From positions 1-8,507 of the forward strand of contig JASHXJ010000612.1 in NCBI GenBank assembly GCA_030043595.1: a stretch of DNA of 8,507 bases. The letters are read 5' to 3'. This document shows, piece after piece, positions 4,627 to 8,507 of this stretch (within the stretch, counting starts at the first letter, position 1; the number at the start of each line of letters is the position of its first letter). This DNA is from Trebonia sp. (lineage in GTDB: Bacteria > Actinomycetota > Actinomycetes > Streptosporangiales > Streptosporangiaceae). The translations under genes and the position numbers were made by a program. The notes beneath the pieces are model-generated. The model did no database searches and was not told the DNA's origin. It saw nothing but the letters and a program-made list of their open reading frames with translations.

Positions 4627-6123
4627 ATGTATCAATTCATAGTTTCAGCCTCACTGGCTAGTTTCATTGCGTTGAGCCCCAGCCTGAGCGCACAGGCCGT
4701 TCAGGGACCTGACCCCACCCCGTCACCCTCGGTGTCGGCGGCGGCGAGCAATCCGGTCTTGAGCCAGGAAACCTCCGGCGAATGGACGACCACGGTGGTG
4801 CTCCAGGCGTCAGACCTGTGCCTGTCCAACCTCGCCTACGAGCTGGTCACGACACCGCCGGGGACGCCGGCGAATGGCAGGGTCGTAGGCCAGGTCCCCG
4901 TCCAGCAGCCCGGCTTCCCGGCTAGCGCGTGTCCGTCGGCGACGGCGCCTGAAGACGAGCAGGTGACGCTCGCTTTCGCGCTGCCCTCCGCGCCGCTTTC
5001 TGCCACCCTTGTCATCGTCGACGCTAAGGACGAGGCCGCGCCGACGGCGATAGCGATGAGCGCCGTGCACCGGTACGTATCAGCGGGGCAGTACCTGGGC
5101 TGGCCCGCCCTCTCCGGCGTCATGCTGGCTTTGCTGTTCGCGGTGTGCTGTGCTTTCGCGTGGCCACGCGGGGGCCGCGTCGGCAACGATAAGCTCCGCA
5201 GGCCCGTCTACGCGTCCGCCACGTGGACGTTCAAGGACAGCTGGGCGACCAACATAAGCCTGGGCGCGACAACAATCGCCGCGATCCTCACCGGAGCTGG
5301 CGCGGTGAGCACCCAGCTCCCCGGTGTCCAGCTGGACAGGTACGCGGTTCTGATGGGGGTCTGCGGCGTATTCATCGTGGCCGCGCCTTTCATCTTCGGC
5401 ATTCTCTACGTGGCGTTCTCGCGCTCCCGGCCCTTGGTGCCGAAGAACGCGAGGCTGGTGGACCACGGTCCGCTCACGATAGAGGTCCCAGGCGGCGCAA
5501 GCCTGACAGTCCCGTCCCGGGCGGACAGCCAGAAGGATCCGTTTCCCGTCGCACCCGGCACGATCACCATCGGGGGGAATATCGACCCCGTCCTGCCGGG
5601 CGACAACACGATCGTGCTTACCCCGAGATACGGCAACGGGCTCACGGTGATCGGCCAGGGCGGCCATGCCGGAGACGACACAGTGCAGATCGCGTCGCCA
5701 TTCGCTCTCCCGGAAGAAAAGTTCTCGTTCGCCACCCTCAAGTTCGCCGGATTCGCGGCCATTCCCCTGTCCAGGGGAATGGCCGCGGAAGCGCCGAACG
5801 CGGCGAGGGACAAGAAGACGTTCACCAGCGCGACCACGCTGCGGGTGCCGCTTGGGGACAACCTGATCGTGGCGGACTTCCGGTCGCTGATTCCGGCTGC
5901 GCTTGTCACGATGTTCGGCATCGGCGCCGAACTCGGCATCGTCGGCGTGCTGGCGTTCTCGCTCTCGGACAGGACCGCTGCCGTCCGGATCTTCGCCCTG
6001 ATCCTGGTTATCGTGGCGGCCGTGGCCGTCCTCTGGTACGCGGTCGCCACCACTCGGGCGCTCGCGGACTCCACACCGGGCTCGGCGCTCACCCCGGATT
6101 CCTCGACGGCGGCCACCCTCTGA
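4627..6123 (+). CDS. Unrecognised 498-aa membrane protein with extracellular N domain and central beta-rich domain
   Basis: I do not recognise a named family. Residues 1-24 look like a signal peptide ending near LSAQA, though without the usual basic residues. Residues 25-150 form a Thr/Ser/Pro-rich outer domain with two cysteines (65, 102). Hydrophobic segments lie at about 156-180, 208-228, 239-264, 421-446 and 452-476. Basic stretches at 181-192 and 265-276 suggest those loops are cytoplasmic. Between segments 3 and 4 lies a soluble domain (about 265-420) rich in Gly, Thr and Val, probably beta-structured. The segment WTFKDSWATN (200-209) before the second membrane segment resembles a motif I associate with other actinobacterial hypothetical membrane proteins. 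The start is fixed by the upstream in-frame stop at 4564-4566, with no other start codon before the ATG, and by GGGGGAG four bases upstream. Several ATA codons and a lower-GC 5' end stand out from the neighbours. Confidence 0.8.
   Translation: MYQFIVSASLASFIALSPSLSAQAVQGPDPTPSPSVSAAASNPVLSQETSGEWTTTVVLQASDLCLSNLAYELVTTPPGTPANGRVVGQVPVQQPGFPASACPSATAPEDEQVTLAFALPSAPLSATLVIVDAKDEAAPTAIAMSAVHRYVSAGQYLGWPALSGVMLALLFAVCCAFAWPRGGRVGNDKLRRPVYASATWTFKDSWATNISLGATTIAAILTGAGAVSTQLPGVQLDRYAVLMGVCGVFIVAAPFIFGILYVAFSRSRPLVPKNARLVDHGPLTIEVPGGASLTVPSRADSQKDPFPVAPGTITIGGNIDPVLPGDNTIVLTPRYGNGLTVIGQGGHAGDDTVQIASPFALPEEKFSFATLKFAGFAAIPLSRGMAAEAPNAARDKKTFTSATTLRVPLGDNLIVADFRSLIPAALVTMFGIGAELGIVGVLAFSLSDRTAAVRIFALILVIVAAVAVLWYAVATTRALADSTPGSALTPDSSTAATL
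5754..5787. repeat. Perfect 16-bp inverted repeat with 2-nt loop inside a coding region
   Basis: CGCGGCCATTCCCCTG (5754-5769), TC, then CAGGGGAATGGCCGCG (5772-5787) is an exact 16-bp hairpin-forming repeat. It lies within the 498-aa membrane-protein gene and encodes FAAIPLSRGMAAE (residues 376-388 region) without breaking the frame. No T-run follows on either strand, so it is not a standard intrinsic terminator. Confidence 0.9.
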
Positions 6124-6138
6124 CCTGAACAGGCAAAA

Positions 6139-6178
6139 GCGGACTGAGGGGCGTGCCGCGACACGCCCCTCAGTCCGC
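6139..6178 (-). terminator. Strong intrinsic terminator for glnA, shared with the convergent gene
   Basis: GCGGACTGAGGGGCGTG (6139-6155), a six-base loop CCGCGA, then CACGCCCCTCAGTCCGC (6162-6178) forms a perfect 17-bp stem. It begins 13 bases after the glnA stop. On the minus strand the stem is followed by TTTT (AAAA at 6135-6138 on the plus strand), giving the U-tract for glnA. The convergent membrane-protein gene ends at 6123, and its transcripts would meet the same stem but without a U-tract. Confidence 0.9.
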
Positions 6179-6191
6179 CGCTATCCGGTCG

Positions 6192-7616
6192 TCAGCAGTC
6201 GAAGTACAGCTCGAACTCGTGCGGCGTCGGGCGCAGCCGCACCGCGTCGATCTCGTTGGACTGCTTGTAGTCGATCCAGGTCTCGATGAGGTCGTCGGTG
6301 AACACGCCGCCCTCGGTGAGGAACGAGCTGTCGGCCTCCAGGTTGCCCAGGACGGTCTCCAGCGAGCCCGGCACCTGCGGGATGGCGGCTGCCTCGTCCG
6401 GCGGCAGCTCGTACAGGTCCTTGTCCACCGGCTCCGGCGGCTCGATCTTGTTCTTGATGCCGTCCAGGCCCGCCATCATCATCGCGGAGAACGCGAGGTA
6501 CGGGTTGCAGGACGGGTCGGGCACGCGGAACTCGATCCGCTTGGCCTTCGGGTTCGAGCCGGTGATCGGGATGCGGCAGCAGGCCGACCGGTTGCGCTGC
6601 GAGTACACCAGGTTGACCGGCGCCTCGAAGCCCGGCACCAGGCGGTGGTAGGAGTTCACCGTCGGGTTGGTGAAGGCGAGCAGCGACGGCGCGTGCTTGA
6701 GCAGCCCGCCGACGTACCAGCGGCCGATGTCGGACAGCCCGCCGTAGCCGACCTCGTCATAGAACAGCGGCGCGCCGTCCTTCCACAGCGACTGGTGGCA
6801 GTGCATGCCGTTGCCGTTGTCGCCGAACAGCGGCTTCGGCATGAACGTCACGGTCTTGCCGGCCGCCCGCGCGGTCGACTTGATGATGTACTTGTACAGC
6901 ATCAGCTTGTCGGCCATCTGCAGCAGCGGGCTGAACACGATGTCGATCTCGGCCTGGCCGGCGGTGCCGACCTCATGGTGCTGCATCTCGGTCTGGATGC
7001 CGCACTGGATGAGGTTCCGCACCATCTCCGAGCGCAGGTCGGTGTAGTGGTCCATCGGCGGCACCGGGAAATAGCCGCTCTTGTAACCCGGCTTGTAAGC
7101 GAGGTTCGCGCCGTTCTCGTCGCGGCCGCTGTTCCACGCGCCCTCGATCGAGTCGAGGAAGTAGTACCCCTCGTTCGGGCCGGTGGCGAACCGCGCGGAG
7201 TCGAAGATGTAGAACTCCGCCTCGGGGCCGAAGTACGAGGTGTCCGCCACCCCGGAGCCGACCAGGTAGTCCTGCGCCTTGCGCGCGATGTTCCGCGGGT
7301 CGCGCGTGTACGGGGCACCCGTCAGCGGGTCGTGCACGAAGAACGTGAGGTTCAGCGTCTTGTGCTGGCGGAACGGGTCGAGCACCGCGGTCGTCGGGTC
7401 CGGCAGGAGCAGCATGTCCGACTCGTGGATCTGCTGGAAACCCCGGATGGATGAGCCGTCGAACATCCGGCCCTCGGTGAACACGTCGGCGTCGAATGAC
7501 TCGGCCGGAACGGTGAAGTGCTGCATCGTGCCCGGCAGGTCACAGAACCTGACGTCGATGAACTCCACGTTCTCCTCAGCGATGAAGCTGAGCACCTCAT
7601 CAGCACTGCTGAACAT
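6192..7616 (-). CDS. glnA: Type I (GSI-beta) glutamine synthetase
   Basis: This encodes a 474-aa enzyme that makes glutamine from glutamate, ammonia and ATP in the cytoplasm as a dodecamer; it is the main ammonia-assimilation step. The full family length and motifs are present. MFDGSSIRGF (51-60) is the N-terminal active-site segment. Glu132 and Glu134 (PEAEFYIF), Glu215 and Glu223 are metal ligands. KPLFGDNGNGMHCHQS (261-276) is the ATP-binding signature, with His272. NRSACCRIP (342-350) and EFR (362-364) complete the active site. Tyr402 in KDLYELPP, preceded by KIEPPEPVDKD, fits the adenylylation-site signature, so activity is probably controlled by GlnE-type adenylylation. The ATG at 7616 is chosen because AGGGAGGG lies about five bases upstream and MFSSADEVLSFI is the normal family start; the frame is open 28 codons further upstream but runs into the operator. 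Transcription is probably controlled by GlnR through the sites at 7700-7737. Confidence 0.97.
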   Translation of the reverse strand: MFSSADEVLSFIAEENVEFIDVRFCDLPGTMQHFTVPAESFDADVFTEGRMFDGSSIRGFQQIHESDMLLLPDPTTAVLDPFRQHKTLNLTFFVHDPLTGAPYTRDPRNIARKAQDYLVGSGVADTSYFGPEAEFYIFDSARFATGPNEGYYFLDSIEGAWNSGRDENGANLAYKPGYKSGYFPVPPMDHYTDLRSEMVRNLIQCGIQTEMQHHEVGTAGQAEIDIVFSPLLQMADKLMLYKYIIKSTARAAGKTVTFMPKPLFGDNGNGMHCHQSLWKDGAPLFYDEVGYGGLSDIGRWYVGGLLKHAPSLLAFTNPTVNSYHRLVPGFEAPVNLVYSQRNRSACCRIPITGSNPKAKRIEFRVPDPSCNPYLAFSAMMMAGLDGIKNKIEPPEPVDKDLYELPPDEAAAIPQVPGSLETVLGNLEADSSFLTEGGVFTDDLIETWIDYKQSNEIDAVRLRPTPHEFELYFDC

Positions 7617-7683
7617 CAACCCTCCCTGGACAGGGCGCGCATAGGTAGGAATATCTCGATTGTTTCGTCGGGACGCGCTTCGG

Positions 7684-7689
7684 ACCTTA
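7684..7689 (-). promoter_or_regulatory. Candidate -10 element of the glnA promoter
   Basis: TAAGGT, read on the minus strand, fits the actinobacterial TAnnnT -10 form and would start transcription near 7677, leaving a leader of about 60 bases. No good -35 hexamer is found 16-18 bp upstream. That is where the GlnR-type half-sites lie, as expected for an activator-dependent promoter. The position is inferred. Confidence 0.4.
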
Positions 7690-7699
7690 GCTGTTCGCA

Positions 7700-7737
7700 A
7701 TTTCCGCGCAGTATCCGCGGTGTTTCACCAGTGTTAC
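7700..7737 (-). promoter_or_regulatory. GlnR-type operator, four half-sites (a1-b1-a2-b2)
   Basis: Read on the minus strand: GTAAC (7737-7733), six bases, GAAAC (7726-7722), six bases, GATAC (7715-7711), six bases, GAAAT (7704-7700). This reproduces the known actinobacterial GlnR pattern gTnAC-n6-GAAAC repeated twice with exact 6-bp gaps. The first pair is perfect and the second pair deviates by one base in each half-site. It sits about 85-120 bp upstream of the glnA start codon. GlnR is the global nitrogen regulator that activates glnA when nitrogen is limiting. The glnR gene is not in this window. Confidence 0.86.
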
Positions 7738-7816
7738 GCATGCGACAGGCCACCGCCCGACCTGCCACGATCCGCGCCGGCGGGGGAGTGGGCGCATGCC
7801 CGCTGGCAGATGCGGA

Positions 7817-7822
7817 TACCGT
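7817..7822 (+). promoter_or_regulatory. Candidate -10 box for a leaderless RDD-protein transcript
   Basis: TACCGT at 7817-7822 matches the actinobacterial TAnnnT form and ends six bases before the GTG at 7829. That places the expected transcription start at or within a base of the start codon. No Shine-Dalgarno precedes the GTG, and no clear -35 is seen. Confidence 0.5.
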
Positions 7823-7828
7823 AGAGCT

Positions 7829-8332
7829 GTGTCCAGAAAACCCCCGGCCCGACAGCGGGCGGGCGCGACGCGGCTGGCGGCCGCGCCGGGTGCCGTTGCG
7901 GTTGATGATACGCCTGACTACCCGGGCAAGCGCTTCGGCTTGCCCAAGGACGGGCCGATGTCGGTCGCGCCCATGAGCAGGCGGGTGATCGCGCTCGTCG
8001 CCGACTGGGTGCTGTGCGAGCTGATCGTCGCGGCCGTAACCCATCACTCGCTGGCCAGCGGCGCGGGCGACTCGCACTACTTCAGCACGCTGTACTGGAC
8101 GCTGCTCGTGTTCGGCGTCGAGGTCTGGCTGCTCACCGCGATCAGCGGGCTCACCGTCGGCAAGCGCCTGCTCGGCATCCGGGTCATCAGGATCAACGGC
8201 GACCGGCCCGGCTTCACCTGGGCCTTCCTCCGCACCCTGCTGCTGTACTTCGTCGTGCCGCCGCTGCTGTCCGACCGCGACCTGCGCGGCCTGCACGACC
8301 GCGCGTCGGACACGATCGTGGTGCGGATCTAG
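7829..8332 (+). CDS. RDD-family membrane protein
   Basis: This encodes a 167-aa integral membrane protein. The first 45 residues are a polar cytoplasmic-type tail containing FGLPKDGPMSVAPMSRR (36-52). The RDD signature follows: Arg52 with Ala55 and Asp59 (RVIALVADW) in the first membrane helix (about 53-71), a second helix at about 88-108, GLTVGKRLLGIRVIR (107-121), a third at about 131-147, and the closing DRDLRGLHDRASDTIVV (149-165) with the conserved Asp/Arg residues. The function of the family is largely unsettled; transport has been shown for a few members elsewhere. GTG at 7829 is preferred over the ATG at 7796: the -10 box TACCGT sits six bases before it, which suggests a leaderless mRNA, and the extra 11 residues from 7796 have no Shine-Dalgarno. 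The position beside glnA and a DUF4191 gene is a recurrent actinobacterial arrangement. The last four bases overlap the stop of the convergent gene. Confidence 0.87.
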   Translation: MSRKPPARQRAGATRLAAAPGAVAVDDTPDYPGKRFGLPKDGPMSVAPMSRRVIALVADWVLCELIVAAVTHHSLASGAGDSHYFSTLYWTLLVFGVEVWLLTAISGLTVGKRLLGIRVIRINGDRPGFTWAFLRTLLLYFVVPPLLSDRDLRGLHDRASDTIVVRI

Positions 8333-8507
8333 CGGGTGCGGGGGCGCGGCATCTTCGGCTGCCTGGCGTTCCTCGGCAGCGGCCCCTTCGGTGCCTGCAG
8401 CGATGGCTGCAGTGCCTTGAGCCGGTAGTTGAGGTCGCTCACCGCGCTCGGGCGCAGGTTGCGCGGCAGCCGCATGATCTTGCGCTGCAACTGGCTGATC
8501 GGGATCT
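8329..8507 (-). CDS. C-terminal end of a DUF4191-like protein, 5' part outside window
   Basis: The leftward frame is open from the right window edge to a TAG at 8329-8331 and gives the last 58 residues. The tail contains QRKIMRLPRNLRPSAV (7-22 of the visible part), then an Ala/Leu helix and a basic Pro-rich end (APKGPLPRNARQPKMPRPR). This matches the C-terminal character of DUF4191, a small actinobacterial membrane protein with two helices further upstream that are not visible here. The neighbourhood supports it, since DUF4191 genes commonly lie beside RDD and glnA genes. With only the tail visible, the family call is a combined inference from motif and context. Confidence 0.66.
   Translation of the reverse strand, partial: IPISQLQRKIMRLPRNLRPSAVSDLNYRLKALQPSLQAPKGPLPRNARQPKMPRPRTR

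Noticed and set aside
5223..6128. A 301-codon plus-strand frame inside the membrane-protein gene
   Set aside because: The +1-shifted translation is Arg/Gly/His-rich without domains, while the 4627-6123 frame shows signal, helices and a good ribosome-binding site.
6153..7454. A 433-codon plus-strand open frame antisense to glnA
   Set aside because: It is rich in Arg, Val, His and Leu, has no recognisable domain, overlaps a fully conserved glutamine synthetase and starts within the terminator. It is a high-GC mirror frame.
7617..7700. Upstream extension of the glnA frame by 28 codons
   Set aside because: It would include the Shine-Dalgarno AGGGAGGG and the likely promoter, and the added residues are absent from the family.

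Overview
This is a high-GC actinobacterial chromosome segment. The evidence is the strong G/C bias at third codon positions, GTG starts, apparently leaderless transcripts, and families typical of Streptomyces-like actinomycetes: a DUF4232 secreted protein, an AraC regulator with a DUF6597-type sensor half, and an RDD membrane protein between glnA and a DUF4191 protein. The genus cannot be fixed from the window alone.

Left part (1-3500). An open-ended toroid-type (squalene cyclase/prenyltransferase-like) gene runs leftward out of the window and is divergent from a DUF6597/AraC regulator. A secreted DUF4232 protein follows. Convergent to it is a leftward pair: a HicB-like small protein, then a GNAT acetyltransferase.

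Middle (3490-4626). About 400 bp without a convincing gene holds a GC-rich tandem repeat with strong G-quadruplex potential on the minus strand and a second, imperfect inverted repeat. Next comes a leftward stand-alone RibD/dCMP-type deaminase. Its 5' side carries a 46-bp near-palindrome centred on TATA. A rightward gene (4627-6123) for an unrecognised 498-aa membrane protein has a signal-like N terminus and about five membrane segments. It contains a perfect 16-bp inverted repeat inside the reading frame and ends at a strong terminator shared with glnA.

Right part (6124-8507). This looks like conserved core. Type I glutamine synthetase (glnA, leftward) has a four-half-site GlnR-type operator upstream. 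A divergent RDD protein appears to have a leaderless GTG start. Its stop codon overlaps that of a convergent DUF4191-like gene cut by the window edge, in a shared CTAG.

How the genes work together: glnA with its operator is a nitrogen-assimilation unit that can be read directly from sequence. The AraC and toroid genes may be regulator and target. HicB-like plus GNAT are probably co-transcribed. The deaminase and the 498-aa membrane protein are divergent and share a control region of about 260 bp. No CRISPR array, transposase, tRNA or rRNA was seen. The best candidates for something undescribed are the symmetric DNA elements around the deaminase and membrane-protein genes, and the membrane protein itself.
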